From assembly GCF_003337415.1 (NCBI RefSeq), contig NZ_QPJT01000007.1, positions 1 through 64,000 of the forward strand: DNA of 64,000 nucleotides, given 5' to 3'. How positions within the stretch are numbered: position 1 is the first letter of the stretch; the number at the start of each line of letters is the position of its first letter. The notes under the pieces were generated by a model. That model had not been told where the DNA came from and searched no databases. It saw only the letters and a list, made by a program, of their open reading frames with translations. Source of the DNA: Anaerobacterium chartisolvens. Its GTDB lineage: Bacteria; Bacillota; Clostridia; Acetivibrionales; DSM-27016. The position numbers and the translations under genes were made by a program. This document shows positions 46,212 through 55,675 of the stretch, piece after piece.

Positions 46212-46520
46212 TCACCTTTGTTTTTTTCTGTAAACCCAGTATCCGCAAATAACATAATAAATTAAGATTACAACTCCTATCGGTGTTTCCTTGATAATTT
46301 GTCCTGTTTCCCGCGTTCCCATATAAATTAAATGGATTGCCGGCAATGCCCCCGGCAAGCTGCCCCAGAAGTAACCTTTATTAAGAATAAACCCGCTAAT
46401 AAACCATAATACTAACCATACTACAACAACGGGTGAAATAGGGCCAACACCGCTAAGTGCTAATACTCCATAAAAAAATGTAAACAAAATAGCGGGGATA
46501 TAGAATAATGGGTTTTTCAT
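46212..46520 (-). CDS. Small membrane protein, unknown function
   Basis: A 102-residue hydrophobic protein with about three to four membrane helices (NPLFYIPAILFTFFYGVL near the start) and a basic tail YWVYRKKQR. The ribosome site AGGAGG is 5 nt before the ATG, so it is probably a real gene. I do not recognise a family. Its stop codon is 10 bp from the right end of the RAYT element, which may have inserted just behind it or trimmed its downstream region. Confidence 0.6.
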   Translation of the reverse strand: MKNPLFYIPAILFTFFYGVLALSGVGPISPVVVVWLVLWFISGFILNKGYFWGSLPGALPAIHLIYMGTRETGQIIKETPIGVVILIYYVICGYWVYRKKQR

Positions 46521-46572
46521 TACTGCCTCCTAAATATGCTATAAATTAAATTTAGTTTATTACAAAAAAAAT

Positions 46573-46614
46573 TTGAGACAAAACAAAGGCTATCTCACAT
46601 CTGTTTTGTCTCAA
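46573..46614 (-). terminator. Rho-independent terminator of the tRNA unit
   Basis: TTGAGACAAAACA and its perfect complement pair over 13 bp around a 16-nt loop, and on the minus strand a run of eight Ts follows. It lies 7 bp after tRNA-Arg. Confidence 0.9.
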
Positions 46615-46620
46615 TTTTCC

Positions 46621-46696
46621 TGGCGCGCCTGGCACGACTCGAACGTGCGGCCAACCGCTTAGAAGGCGGTTGCTCTATCCACTGAGCTACAGGCGC
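46621..46696 (-). tRNA. tRNA-Arg (anticodon TCT)
   Basis: A 76-nt cloverleaf on the minus strand. The acceptor GCGCCTG pairs with CAGGCGC, the D arm has GTAGCTCAG, the anticodon loop is CTTCTAA with TCT in the anticodon position, and GTTCGAGTC is the T loop. The 3' CCA is encoded. It reads AGA codons, which are common in this AT-rich sequence. Confidence 0.97.
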
Positions 46697-46708
46697 ATAT
46701 TAAATTTA

Positions 46709-46782
46709 TGGAGCGGGTGATGGGAATCGAACCCACGCAATCAGCTTGGAAGGCTGATGTTCTACCATTGAACTACACCCGC
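46709..46782 (-). tRNA. tRNA-Gly (anticodon TCC)
   Basis: A 74-nt cloverleaf on the minus strand. GCGGGTG pairs at the acceptor, the anticodon loop is CTTCCAA with TCC, GGTTCGATTCC forms the T arm, and CCA is encoded. It lies 12 bp before tRNA-Arg in the same transcript. Confidence 0.97.
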
Positions 46783-46845
46783 AAAAATCAGCCTGCATAT
46801 CAAGGCCACACCCTGATTTAGTATTCCCAATCGCTGACTTTTAAT

Positions 46846-46874
46846 ATTATACAAGGTCATTTTAGTTTTGTCAA
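46846..46874 (-). promoter_or_regulatory. Consensus sigma-A promoter of the tRNA-Gly/tRNA-Arg unit
   Basis: On the minus strand TTGACA, a 17-bp spacer and TATAAT match the consensus perfectly. The start site is about 55 nt before tRNA-Gly. Confidence 0.9.
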
Positions 46875-46911
46875 CATCATTTTAATGCTTAAAAACCATA
46901 CTTCAAATCAC

Positions 46912-47391
46912 CTATACGCACACAATTTCCGTCTCTATTTTACCGCAGCATATGCTTACAAGTGCATATGATCTGCCTGAGTCCTCACGCGGATCGCTTA
47001 TGCTTCCCGGATTCAACAGAATATATCCGTTTTTTTCCACCTTATCCCCTACATGAGTATGCCCAAACAGCAGCAAATCGGCATTTATTTCCTCCGCCTT
47101 TTTGTGCAGCTTGTCATAATCCCATTTCACAGAATACCTGTGCCCATGTGTTATAAATATTATTTTGCCCTCATATCGGAGAGTTTTTTCAGCAACAACA
47201 TCCCCTATCATGAAATCACTGTTGCCATATATATATTCCATAGGTATTTGAGGAAACAACGCAGCCAGCTTTTGTGCATCTCTGAAGTAGTCACCTAAAT
47301 GTATTATCAAATCTATATCCCTATACGATCTTATCACTTCTTCGGCCTTATCCGTATCTCCATGCGTATCGCTAATTACTAATATTTTCAT
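46912..47391 (-). CDS. YfcE-type metallophosphoesterase
   Basis: A 159-residue phosphodiesterase of the YfcE/MJ0936 group. The metal motifs are ISDTHGD, HLGDY, YGNSD, ITHGH and FGHTHVGD, and LNPGSISDPR is typical of the group. The natural substrate is unknown. The ATG at 47391 follows GGAGG at a normal distance. It is the last gene after rph and rdgB on the same strand, with about 140 bp in between; the three often occur together in clostridia. Confidence 0.92.
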   Translation of the reverse strand: MKILVISDTHGDTDKAEEVIRSYRDIDLIIHLGDYFRDAQKLAALFPQIPMEYIYGNSDFMIGDVVAEKTLRYEGKIIFITHGHRYSVKWDYDKLHKKAEEINADLLLFGHTHVGDKVEKNGYILLNPGSISDPREDSGRSYALVSICCGKIETEIVCV

Positions 47392-47438
47392 GCTAACCTC
47401 CATACAGCTTAAGCTCCACAAAATTCAGACTTGAAAGT

Positions 47439-47483
47439 GTCTTTCTTACGAAAGCGTCTTTCTTGCGAAAGCACCTTTCTCTT
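47439..47483. repeat. Short tandem repeat, 17-bp unit, 2.5 copies
   Basis: GTCTTTCTTACGAAAGC (47439-47455) is followed by GTCTTTCTTGCGAAAGC and then a partial copy. Within each unit CTTTC and GAAAG can form a small hairpin. It lies between rdgB and the phosphoesterase gene. Confidence 0.75.
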
Positions 47484-47533
47484 TAAATATTACCTCCCAA
47501 AAGCAATTAACAATAAAAGCTGAGGTTTCCTTC

Positions 47534-48151
47534 CTATCCCTTCTTCAATACCGAATTTACATACTCGCTGTTTCTCAATTTATCCGCCATAGCCCTCAAG
47601 GCTTTCCCCCTGTGGCTAATGCTGTTTTTTTCTTCAGGCTTAAGCTGAGCCGTAGTCATGTTGTATTCCGGTATAAAAAACAAAGGATCATAACCAAAGC
47701 CGCCCTGCCCCTGAGGATCAAGAGCTATATAGCCTTCGCATGTTCCTTTGGTGGTAAAGCTTTCTCCATTTGGCAAAACCACTGCTATAACACAAACAAA
47801 TCTGGCAGACCTTTTTTCAAAAGGTACCCCCTCCAAAAGCTCTAAAAGTTTGCTGTTTTTATCTTTATCCGTTGCTCCCTCTCCTGCAAATCTGGCAGAA
47901 TATATCCCCGGAGCACCATTTAAGAAGTCCACCTCAAGCCCCGAATCATCCGATATGACCATTTTCCCCGTAAGCCTGTGAATCTCGGAGGCCTTAATCA
48001 AAGCATTTTCCTCAAAGGTCTTTCCATACTCCTCAATATCCTTGTCAATCCCGGCCTGCTCCATTGATATTAACACAAGCGGAAGTCCATTTAATATCTG
48101 TGCAATCTCGTTTATTTTACCTTTATTTTTAGTTGCCGCTATCAATTCCAT
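47534..48151 (-). CDS. rdgB: Non-canonical purine NTP pyrophosphatase (RdgB/HAM1)
   Basis: Removes ITP, XTP and dITP from the nucleotide pool. The 205-residue protein has AATKNKGKINEIAQIL at the start, SDDSGLEVD, GAPGIYSARFAG, GFGYDPLFFIPE and SHRGKALRAM near the end. An ATG at 48151 is 6 nt after GGAG and is preferred to the in-frame TTG at 48163, which lies inside this site. It is immediately after rph. Confidence 0.95.
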   Translation of the reverse strand: MELIAATKNKGKINEIAQILNGLPLVLISMEQAGIDKDIEEYGKTFEENALIKASEIHRLTGKMVISDDSGLEVDFLNGAPGIYSARFAGEGATDKDKNSKLLELLEGVPFEKRSARFVCVIAVVLPNGESFTTKGTCEGYIALDPQGQGGFGYDPLFFIPEYNMTTAQLKPEEKNSISHRGKALRAMADKLRNSEYVNSVLKKG

Positions 48152-48177
48152 TATTTTCTCCAACTCCAGAATTATTT

Positions 48178-48897
48178 TTACAAAGCGCCGAGTACATTTT
48201 TTTGTATATTAATTAAATTCGCTATTCCCTCTTCGGCCAAGCCAATAAGCAAGTCCATCTGTCTTTTTGAAAACGCAGCCTTTTCGCCTGTCGCCTGAAT
48301 TTCTATAAATTCACCCCTGCCTGTCATAACCACGTTCATATCAACATCGGCGTTTGAATCCTCCAAATAGCACAAGTCCAGCATCTCCTGCCCATCCACT
48401 ATGCCTACGCTGACAGCGGCAACAAAATCAGTTATAGGGATTCTTTCAATAAGACCCTTTTCCATAAGATACCTGCAGGCATCAACCAGAGCCACAAAGG
48501 CTCCTGTAATTGCCGCAGTTCTTGTCCCTCCGTCGGCTTGAATAACATCACAATCAATAACTATTTCCCTCTCTCCGAGGAGCTTAAAGTCCACAACTGT
48601 TCTTAGCGTTCTTCCTATGAGCCTTTGTATTTCCTGGCTTCTTCCATTAATTTTAAGCTTGCTTATATCCCTATGATTTCTTAATTTTGTAGCTCTGGGC
48701 AGCATTGAATACTCAGCCGTTACCCATCCCTCTCCCATGCCCTTCTTAAACGCCGGGACCCTTTCTTCAACCGTAGCGGTACATATTACTCTGGTATCGC
48801 CCATCTCAATAAGCACTGCTCCCTCTGCGTGCTTAATATAATTCCTTGTTATCCTTGCTTCTCTCAAGTCACAGCTACTTCTCCCATCAATTCTCAA
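48178..48897 (-). CDS. rph: Ribonuclease PH
   Basis: A phosphate-dependent 3'-5' exoribonuclease that trims tRNA 3' ends. The 239 residues include RATVEE-type core motifs, [49 protein letters not shown] and [12 protein letters not shown]. The start codon is TTG, with GGAGAG upstream; no ATG is nearby in frame. It is the first gene of rph-rdgB and lies close to a phosphoesterase gene. Confidence 0.95.
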   Translation of the reverse strand: MRIDGRSSCDLREARITRNYIKHAEGAVLIEMGDTRVICTATVEERVPAFKKGMGEGWVTAEYSMLPRATKLRNHRDISKLKINGRSQEIQRLIGRTLRTVVDFKLLGEREIVIDCDVIQADGGTRTAAITGAFVALVDACRYLMEKGLIERIPITDFVAAVSVGIVDGQEMLDLCYLEDSNADVDMNVVMTGRGEFIEIQATGEKAAFSKRQMDLLIGLAEEGIANLINIQKNVLGAL

Positions 48898-49040
48898 AAC
48901 AAACTCTCCAATCCATATAAATACAACATACCTACTAAGTCCTCGTCATTCACAGCCTACTTATTTACAGTAATTATGGACAAAAACAGGCTTACCTATA
49001 ACCTTTAAAACACAACTAAATGTTATCATAACAAAAAGGC

Positions 49041-49075
49041 AAAAAAAATCAGTAGAATACATAAATTCCACTAAC
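49041..49075 (-). terminator. Rho-independent terminator of the amidase gene
   Basis: On the minus strand TTAGTGGAAT pairs with ATTCTACTGA around a short loop and is followed by eight Ts. It lies about 45 bp after the amidase stop. Confidence 0.75.
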
Positions 49076-49117
49076 TTTTTTATATATAAATAACGAAAAT
49101 CCTTCACTCCTTCTCGT

Positions 49118-51130
49118 TCAGGGTACTTCCTCAAGAGCCTTAACGACAGCCTCGCACAGTGCCTCGGCAGCCTTCTGAATAAATTCGTCGCTCTTGAGCT
49201 TTTGCGCATCGTCAGGATTTGTAATAAAAGCAATCTCAGCCAGTGCAGAAGGCATTGAGGTAGCCTTTAAGACTACAATTTCCGGCCTGGCCTTTATTTT
49301 TCTGTCAAAGGTTCCCAAATTGCTTGTAAGAGAATCCTGTATTATCTGTGCAAACCTTTTGCCAAAGCCTGTCTTGCTGGGAAAATAAAGTGTCTCGGTG
49401 CCTTTTGCACTGACTTTGTATGCATTGTTGTGTATTGATAAAAACAATGTCGCATTGAGCTTATTGGCTATATACGATCTTTCATAAAGCCCTATATAAG
49501 TATCGTCGTCCCTCGTCATGTAAGTGTTTATACCCTTGCTTTTCAGCATGGTGTTAAGCCTTTTGGCAATGTCTATATTGAGGCTCTTCTCCATGAGATC
49601 TCCATGCACCGCTCCCGGGTCTGATCCTCCATGGCCGGGGTCAATAACTATAAGCCTGTCCTCCAAAGAAAAAGGCTTTAGTACTGTAATTGTCGTATCA
49701 TCCACCGCTGAAGTCTTCCTTGTAATTATATTATAAACAACCTGTTCCTTTGCGGTAAAGGTAATGCCGGTAGTCCCGTCATCATCATTTTTTACTATAT
49801 CCACATACTCAATAAGGCTTCCGTTAACCTTAAACGTTCCGCTGCCAATGTCGCCTAAGCTGCTTGGAAATGTTACGGTGTACTTCATTCCTGTTTCATC
49901 ATAGCTTTCGGAATAGAATTTTTTCAAATCCTGCCCGCCCTCGGTAAGATGAATACCGGGCAATATGAAGCATACCCTGTCTCCCGCGGCACTGTAAGCA
50001 ATATTTTTATATTCAGGCGCTTGGACGGACACGATAAGCCGTCCTTCCTTCTCTTCCACCTGGTACTGCGGCTGTCCCACAGTATCAAGTACTACTCTTC
50101 CGACACTGCTCTCAAACTGGGCATATCTCACCGCTTTAACGAGATCGCTTTCAACCTCTATGCTCTGCTGGCTCTCGGGAGCAGCGGCATATGGTATATC
50201 AATTACAATTCTGTCAGGGCTTGAGAGTCTCATTATATTGTAGCCCGAATAATTATCAGTCAGTATGCTCACCGCGTCGGCACCGTCATTTCTGGCATAT
50301 TCAACAGAAAGACTGCTAAGCTCCCTGTTTTCCCTATCAGCCTTATCCTTTCCGCCGCCTTCCGGACCATTTGCATCCTTAAACTTTGATATATTAATTT
50401 CCGTTCCCTTTGTATCTCCCTTTAAGGATACTTTAAACGAAAGCCTCTGCTTTGCAGTAAAAACTATGCTTATCTGCTTTGTATATATATTGTTTACAAA
50501 CTGCATACTGTCCATCAAGCTGTCATTGATTTTTACCGTTTTATCCGGAATCTTTACAGCACCGCTGTAAAATGTAAGAATATGCCTTCCGCTCTCAGGC
50601 TCATACTTTTCGGTGTACGGCTCCTCCCCCCCTCTGCCGCTCTGTATAATCGCGGCACCGGAAATATCAAGATTGGCCTCATCACCTGTATTTAAATATG
50701 TAATATTATCGGCTATACTATCTATAACGTATACTGAAAGCCTCCCGTCCTTCTCACAAATCCTGTACTTCTGAACATCCGCAGTGTCTATGACTATTCT
50801 GGCGGAGTTATTTCCGAAGGAAGCAAATCTTACAGCCTTTACCCTGACGCTTTTTGCTGCTGCAAGCTGCTTTGCCGCAGAAACAGATACATTTGGAATA
50901 TCAATAACAATCCTGTCGGGAGACGCAAGGCGCGTAACAGCATACCCATTATAGTTTTTAACCATAATTTGTATTTCGTCCTGAATCTCCCCGGAAATAA
51001 ATTTTACTTCATTTAAGCTCTGCACCGGCATATTGCCTGATGCAGGCAATTGATCTGTAAGTGCGAAGGAATTGACTTCAAAGCATGTTAGAGCAAATAA
51101 AATTACAATTATTGATAGGAATTTTTTCAT
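49118..51130 (-). CDS. N-acetylmuramoyl-L-alanine amidase with two AMIN domains
   Basis: An exported 670-residue cell-wall hydrolase. It has a signal peptide (about 1-23), a first AMIN domain (about 43-137), a second (about 275-372), and a C-terminal Amidase_3 domain (about 493-668). Zinc ligands and catalytic residues are seen as H500 in DPGHGG, E514 in LMEKSLN, H567 in LSIHNNA and E632 in SALAEIAFI. AMIN domains target the enzyme to the envelope. The enzyme cleaves the bond between N-acetylmuramic acid and L-alanine. Its role could be daughter-cell separation or sporulation. GAGGT is before the ATG. It is separate from its neighbours. Confidence 0.95.
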   Translation of the reverse strand: MKKFLSIIVILFALTCFEVNSFALTDQLPASGNMPVQSLNEVKFISGEIQDEIQIMVKNYNGYAVTRLASPDRIVIDIPNVSVSAAKQLAAAKSVRVKAVRFASFGNNSARIVIDTADVQKYRICEKDGRLSVYVIDSIADNITYLNTGDEANLDISGAAIIQSGRGGEEPYTEKYEPESGRHILTFYSGAVKIPDKTVKINDSLMDSMQFVNNIYTKQISIVFTAKQRLSFKVSLKGDTKGTEINISKFKDANGPEGGGKDKADRENRELSSLSVEYARNDGADAVSILTDNYSGYNIMRLSSPDRIVIDIPYAAAPESQQSIEVESDLVKAVRYAQFESSVGRVVLDTVGQPQYQVEEKEGRLIVSVQAPEYKNIAYSAAGDRVCFILPGIHLTEGGQDLKKFYSESYDETGMKYTVTFPSSLGDIGSGTFKVNGSLIEYVDIVKNDDDGTTGITFTAKEQVVYNIITRKTSAVDDTTITVLKPFSLEDRLIVIDPGHGGSDPGAVHGDLMEKSLNIDIAKRLNTMLKSKGINTYMTRDDDTYIGLYERSYIANKLNATLFLSIHNNAYKVSAKGTETLYFPSKTGFGKRFAQIIQDSLTSNLGTFDRKIKARPEIVVLKATSMPSALAEIAFITNPDDAQKLKSDEFIQKAAEALCEAVVKALEEVP

Positions 51131-51270
51131 TATGGCACCTCATATCTTCTACTCTGTCTCATTTTGACAATATATTTTCCATATATTTCGACAGTGCCCA
51201 TTAAAATTCCTGTACCTTCATATAACTTTAATACTAATGTAATAATAATGTAATCGGCCACGAATAAGGT

Positions 51271-51309
51271 AATGGGACACTCCTCTCCTTTGTCGAGGAA
51301 TGTCCCATT
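51271..51309 (-). terminator. Hairpin terminator after queH
   Basis: AATGGGACA and TGTCCCATT form the outer stem, and TCCTC/GAGGA pair inside. It lies 16 bp after the queH stop. Confidence 0.75.
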
Positions 51310-51324
51310 GGCCCAATTGTTCAT

Positions 51325-51864
51325 TTAACGCTTTTTTTGTTGGGCAGACTCTCTTTCGTTGAAAGACACTATGCAGCCGCAGAACTTCTGGCGATATAGC
51401 CCCATTTCCTTTGCCCTCTGCTGCCCCTGCCTGAAGCCCGGCCTGAAATCCTTGTAATAAAACTCCACCCCATGCCTTAGCGCAGACTCTTCACCGAATT
51501 GCCTTATAATATCATGCTTCTGATATGGGCTGACCAAAAGAGAGGTGGTAAAAGCGTCAAATCCATTCGCTTTAGCAAACTCTGCCGCCCTGTCCATGCG
51601 TATACCATAGCACATCGCACACCTCTGCTCGCCGGTACCCTTATACCCCTCCCATTTGTCCTGCATAAAGCCATCTATATAATGCACAGCCATACCCGTA
51701 AGCTCCGAGAACTCCTCCACAGTTTCTCTGCGCCGCGCATACTCGTCTATGGGATGTATATTGGGATTATAAAAAAAACCCTGAAGGTCTATTCCTTCAC
51801 CCCTTAGCACATCGGCCGGATAGGCCGAGCAGGGCGCACAGCACATATGCATAAGCAGCCTCAT
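51325..51864 (-). CDS. queH: Epoxyqueuosine reductase QueH
   Basis: The alternative, non-QueG enzyme for the last step of queuosine synthesis in tRNA. The 179-residue protein has the metal-binding cysteines of the family: HMCCAPC (C8, C9, C12), RCAMC (C82, C85) and FCGC (C162, C164). LLVSPYQKHD is another family mark. It is monocistronic, with terminators on both sides. No other queuosine genes are in the window. Confidence 0.93.
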   Translation of the reverse strand: MRLLMHMCCAPCSAYPADVLRGEGIDLQGFFYNPNIHPIDEYARRRETVEEFSELTGMAVHYIDGFMQDKWEGYKGTGEQRCAMCYGIRMDRAAEFAKANGFDAFTTSLLVSPYQKHDIIRQFGEESALRHGVEFYYKDFRPGFRQGQQRAKEMGLYRQKFCGCIVSFNERESAQQKKR

Positions 51865-51916
51865 TTCAAGTCATCCCTTTCTGAATTCAACACAAATTTA
51901 GCAATAATATTATAGC

Positions 51917-51950
51917 ATAAAAAGAGACGAAATATTTCGTCCCTTTTTAT
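51917..51950. terminator. Terminator after the cellobiose phosphorylase gene
   Basis: GACGAAAT and ATTTCGTC form a nearly continuous palindrome extended by A/T pairs, with Ts on the minus strand. Confidence 0.8.
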
Positions 51951-52001
51951 GTTACTTAAATATATAAAGTAATAAAACAATGGAGCGTTTTATATAATAT
52001 A

Positions 52002-54437
52002 TCAGCCCATTTCCACCTCTACACTATGCACCCTTCCTTTGCCAAGCACAGGAATAATGTTGGAGGCAAGCTTTTCACCGTCCACAGTTACGCTTTTGAC
52101 TCCTTTAGAGACATGCGCGGGGTTGGATATTTTGATATCGTATTCCACACCCCTAAAGCTTCTTCTGATTGTATACCCGTCCCACGCCTTAGGAATGCAC
52201 GGATCTACCATTAACCCGTCATAGTGCGGCTTTATCCCCAATATCCATTGAGTAATTGTCACGAAATTCCAAGCAGCCGTGCCCGTCAGCCATGAGTTTT
52301 TCGCCTCTCCGTGCCTTACGGCATCCCTTCCCGCGATCATCTGCGCATATACATACGGCTCAGTCCTGTGTATCTCACTTATGTCCTCAACATATGCAGG
52401 CGCAATTTTAGAGTATATCTCAAATGCCCTGTCACCTCTTCCCAAAACAGTTTCGGCCGCGGCAATCCACGGATTATTGTGACAGAAAATTCCCGCATTC
52501 TCCTTATATCCCGGGGGATACGAGGATATTTCCCCAAGATTCAAATGATATTTGGAATACGGAGGGTGCTGAAGCATAATTCCATACTTTGTATCCAGCA
52601 TTTCCTTTACTGAATCCAGAGCCTTTTGGGCAAGCCCCTCCGAGACTCCTATTCCTCCCATGACGCATAATCCCTGCGGCTCTATAAATATTTTACCCTC
52701 ATCGCACTCCTTGCTTCCCACCTTGTTTCCTAAAGCATCGTATGCCCTGAGGAACCATTCTCCGTCGAAGCCATGCTCTATTGTGATTTCCCTCATTTTA
52801 TCAATATGCCTTTGAGCCTCACACGCTTCGTCGGTAAGACCTCTTCTGTTGCACAGCTCTACAAACTCAGGCCCTATAAACACAAACATTCCTGCAATAA
52901 ATACAGACTCGGCAACTCTTCCATCGGGGTCTCCGTATGTCTGGTACGACTCATCCGGTATTTTGGAAAAGCAGTTCAAATTAAGGCAGTCGTTCCAGTC
53001 GGCTCTGCCTATAAGAGGCAATCCATGGGGGCCAAGGTTGTTTATTACATGATAAAAGGATCTTTTAAGGTGCTCAAACAGGCTGGCCTTATTGTTTTCG
53101 TTGCAGTCAAAGGGCACCGGCTCATCAAGTATGCCGAAATCTCCCGTTTCCTTTATATATGCGGCAGTGCCTAGAATCAGCCAAAGAGGATCATCGTTAA
53201 ACCCTCCGCCTATATCATTATTTCCCTTCTTGGTGAGCGGCTGGTACTGGTGGTATGCCCCGCCGTTCTCAAACTGTGTGGATGCAATATCAATTATACG
53301 CTCTCTTGCTCTTTGAGGTATCTGGTGTACAAAGCCCAGCAGATCCTGATTGGAATCCCTAAAGCCCATCCCTCTTCCTATTCCCGACTCAAAGTACGAT
53401 GCGCTTCTGGACATGTTGAAGGTCACCATGCACTGATATGGGTTCCATGTATTAACCATGCGGCTGAGCTTTTCATCGGTGCTGTCTATTATATACTTGG
53501 ACAACAGTTCGGCCCAGTATTCTTCAAGGTCTTTAAGTGCGTTATCTACATTCTGAGATGTCTGGAATTTTGCAATCATTTCCTTGCTTTTAGTCTTGTT
53601 AATTATTCCCAAGCTCTCCCATTTCTCTTCCTCTCTGTTCTCTACATACCCCAGTATGAATATAAGCTGCTTCTCCTCGCCGGGCTTTAATGAAACCTTT
53701 ATGCTGTGTGAGGCTATGGGAGACCATCCGCTTGCCACAGAATTTGATGACTGCCCCTTTGCCACTGCATCAGGAGTATCAGGCCCGTTGTACAAGCCCA
53801 TAAATGTTTCTCTGTCGGTATCGAATCCGTCTATAGGGGTATTCACAGAATAGAATGAATAGTGATCCCTTCTCTCTCTGTATTCCGTTTTGTGGTAAAT
53901 TACAGACCCGTCTATTTCCACCTCTCCCGTGTTGAAATTCCTCTGGAAGTTTGTCATGTCATCCCATGCGTTCCAAAGGCAGAACTCTACAAAGGAAAAC
54001 AGTGTTATGCTTTTGTCACAATCCGATGTGTTTTTTAATGTCACCTTATGGACTTCCCCATTATATCCTAATGGGACAAAAACAAGCTGGTTCGCGCTTA
54101 TTCCGTTTCTCTCTCCCGTTATAGACGTATACCCCATACCGTGCCTGCACTCATAAAACGACAGTTCCTTTTTCACAGGCATCCAGCCCGGAGTCCAATA
54201 ATCCCCTCCGTCATATATATAGAAGTACCTTCCTCCCGAATCATTGGGAGTGTTGTTATACCTGTACCTTGTCAATCTCCTGAGCCGCGCATCCCTGTAG
54301 AAGCAATATCCCCCCGCGGTATTTGAAATAAGTGAAAAAAAGTTTTCCGTGCCAAGATAATTTATCCACGGATAAGGTGTTGTGGGAGTGTTGATTACAT
54401 ACTCCCTTCTTGCATCATCAAAAAACCCGAATTTCAT
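52002..54437 (-). CDS. cbp: Cellobiose phosphorylase (GH94)
   Basis: Splits cellobiose with phosphate into glucose 1-phosphate and glucose, saving ATP. The 811-residue length equals that of the known C. thermocellum enzyme as I recall it, and the opening [17 protein letters not shown] and [20 protein letters not shown] are nearly the same. The active-site motif is RADWNDC (480 and 483 are the aspartates; the one in WND is the probable general acid). [20 protein letters not shown] is a conserved substrate-binding stretch. There is no signal peptide, so it acts on imported cellobiose. A 22-bp palindromic operator lies 29 bp upstream; a LacI-type regulator gene is next upstream on the same strand. 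Confidence 0.96.
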   Translation of the reverse strand: MKFGFFDDARREYVINTPTTPYPWINYLGTENFFSLISNTAGGYCFYRDARLRRLTRYRYNNTPNDSGGRYFYIYDGGDYWTPGWMPVKKELSFYECRHGMGYTSITGERNGISANQLVFVPLGYNGEVHKVTLKNTSDCDKSITLFSFVEFCLWNAWDDMTNFQRNFNTGEVEIDGSVIYHKTEYRERRDHYSFYSVNTPIDGFDTDRETFMGLYNGPDTPDAVAKGQSSNSVASGWSPIASHSIKVSLKPGEEKQLIFILGYVENREEEKWESLGIINKTKSKEMIAKFQTSQNVDNALKDLEEYWAELLSKYIIDSTDEKLSRMVNTWNPYQCMVTFNMSRSASYFESGIGRGMGFRDSNQDLLGFVHQIPQRARERIIDIASTQFENGGAYHQYQPLTKKGNNDIGGGFNDDPLWLILGTAAYIKETGDFGILDEPVPFDCNENNKASLFEHLKRSFYHVINNLGPHGLPLIGRADWNDCLNLNCFSKIPDESYQTYGDPDGRVAESVFIAGMFVFIGPEFVELCNRRGLTDEACEAQRHIDKMREITIEHGFDGEWFLRAYDALGNKVGSKECDEGKIFIEPQGLCVMGGIGVSEGLAQKALDSVKEMLDTKYGIMLQHPPYSKYHLNLGEISSYPPGYKENAGIFCHNNPWIAAAETVLGRGDRAFEIYSKIAPAYVEDISEIHRTEPYVYAQMIAGRDAVRHGEAKNSWLTGTAAWNFVTITQWILGIKPHYDGLMVDPCIPKAWDGYTIRRSFRGVEYDIKISNPAHVSKGVKSVTVDGEKLASNIIPVLGKGRVHSVEVEMG

Positions 54438-54465
54438 AATGATTCCCCTTTCATTTTACAATACA

Positions 54466-54487
54466 TTTGTGAACGCGCGTTCACAAA
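54466..54487. promoter_or_regulatory. Operator for a LacI-type regulator before cbp
   Basis: A perfect 22-bp palindrome with half-site TTTGTGAACGC and central CG. It resembles the GAACGCGCGT-type operators described for GlyR3-like regulators in C. thermocellum. It sits between the regulator gene and cbp, 29 bp before the cbp ATG, placed to repress cbp. Confidence 0.8.
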
Positions 54488-54518
54488 CACCAAAAAAAAT
54501 ATTTTATATTAAAAGTTT

Positions 54519-55577
54519 CTATTGTTTGCTTATCCTTCTTGCACATGTCTCTCTGATAATAAGCTCTGTGGGAAAGTTAAAATACGAAATACCGGTATCC
54601 TTCTTTTCAACATTGCTTATAAGAAGCTCCACAGCCTTTTTTGCCATGTCGTATACAGGAACCCTCACAGTGGTGAGCGCGGGCATTATCTGCGAGGCCA
54701 CAGGCACATCGTCAAACGAAACAATGGACATATCGGAAGGAACCTTTATACCGCACTCCTTAAAAGCCTCCATTGCACCTATTGCCATATCGTCACTTGA
54801 AGAAAAAATAGCGGTAGGAAGCCTGCCGGATTTTATAAGCCTTCCGACCTCCCTGTAAGCAGTATTTTTCAAAAACTCACCCTTTACAACAAATTCCTTT
54901 TCCCACTTAAGCCCGTGCTCCCTAAGCACACTCCGATAAGCCTCAAACCTCTGCCTGCCGGAATAGGTGTTCATTCTTCCCCTTATTATACCGATATCCC
55001 TATGCCCCAAATCAATAAGATATTCAATTGCGCTAACCGTACCCTCAAAATCCCGAGAATTTATAACCGCCATATTCATGCCTGATGCTGTGCTTTTTGA
55101 CTCCTGAGCAATGTGATAGTCAATTAAAGCAATGGGAAAGCCCGCATCAATTACCTCCGTTACCATTCCCGTATCCTTCTCGGTACCTACAATAATGCCG
55201 CAATCAATTCTCTTTTGGAAAAAAGCCGATTTTACCTTTAAATAGTCCTTTTCGGAGTATACGGTATGAATGAGGACATAGTAGCCCAAAGCGTTTGCGG
55301 TGTCAACTACGGCATCCACAAAGGGTGCGAAATAATTATTCTGGTATATCCTGTTTGGGTTATGCTTATCGGCTATACTTACGACAAACAGCCCGATGGT
55401 ATTTATTCCCTTTCCGGCAAGCACCCTCGCGGAATTATTAGGCTGGTAATTATACTTTTCTATGACGCTCATTACCCTCTGCCTAGTTTCGTCGGGCACA
55501 TTGGAATAATTATTTATTACCCGTGACACAGTGCTTCTTGACACACCGGCCAGCTTTGCCACATCTTCACTTTTCAT
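54519..55577 (-). CDS. LacI-family transcriptional regulator
   Basis: A 352-residue regulator with an N-terminal helix-turn-helix (VAKLAGVSRSTVSRVINN) and a periplasmic-binding-protein-like sugar-sensing domain. The ATG at 55577 is placed because GGAGG is 6 nt upstream; a longer frame has none. Operators lie in its own promoter (55589-55604) and before cbp (54466-54487), so it probably represses both itself and cellobiose use, with cellobiose or another glucan as inducer. It is similar in kind to GlyR regulators; the sugar is inferred. Confidence 0.92.
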   Translation of the reverse strand: MKSEDVAKLAGVSRSTVSRVINNYSNVPDETRQRVMSVIEKYNYQPNNSARVLAGKGINTIGLFVVSIADKHNPNRIYQNNYFAPFVDAVVDTANALGYYVLIHTVYSEKDYLKVKSAFFQKRIDCGIIVGTEKDTGMVTEVIDAGFPIALIDYHIAQESKSTASGMNMAVINSRDFEGTVSAIEYLIDLGHRDIGIIRGRMNTYSGRQRFEAYRSVLREHGLKWEKEFVVKGEFLKNTAYREVGRLIKSGRLPTAIFSSSDDMAIGAMEAFKECGIKVPSDMSIVSFDDVPVASQIMPALTTVRVPVYDMAKKAVELLISNVEKKDTGISYFNFPTELIIRETCARRISKQ

Positions 55578-55588
55578 AACGTTCCTCC

Positions 55589-55604
55589 GTAAACACGCGT
55601 TTAC
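55589..55604. promoter_or_regulatory. Operator of the LacI-type regulator gene
   Basis: GTAAACACGCGTTTAC is a 16-bp palindrome with one central mismatch, sharing its AAC-CG-GTT core with the cbp operator. It lies just after the -10 box, over the start site, and 12 bp before the regulator ATG: a clear autorepression position. Confidence 0.75.
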
Positions 55605-55610
55605 ACTATT

Positions 55611-55639
55611 ATTATAAAGCATTTCTGCCTCTACATCAA
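55611..55639 (-). promoter_or_regulatory. Sigma-A promoter of the LacI-type regulator gene
   Basis: On the minus strand TTGATG and TATAAT are 17 bp apart, directly upstream of the operator. Confidence 0.75.
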
Positions 55640-55675
55640 TAGTCTGCCGCAAATAATTTTAATAAAATCGTTTTC

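Noticed and set aside
47439-47483. CRISPR-like repeats
   Set aside because: The repeats are 17 bp, directly joined without spacers, and only 2.5 copies; no cas gene is present.
51130-51324. 64-residue open frame on the minus strand between the amidase and queH genes
   Set aside because: It runs through the queH terminator hairpin, has no ribosome site, and its sequence has no recognisable pattern.
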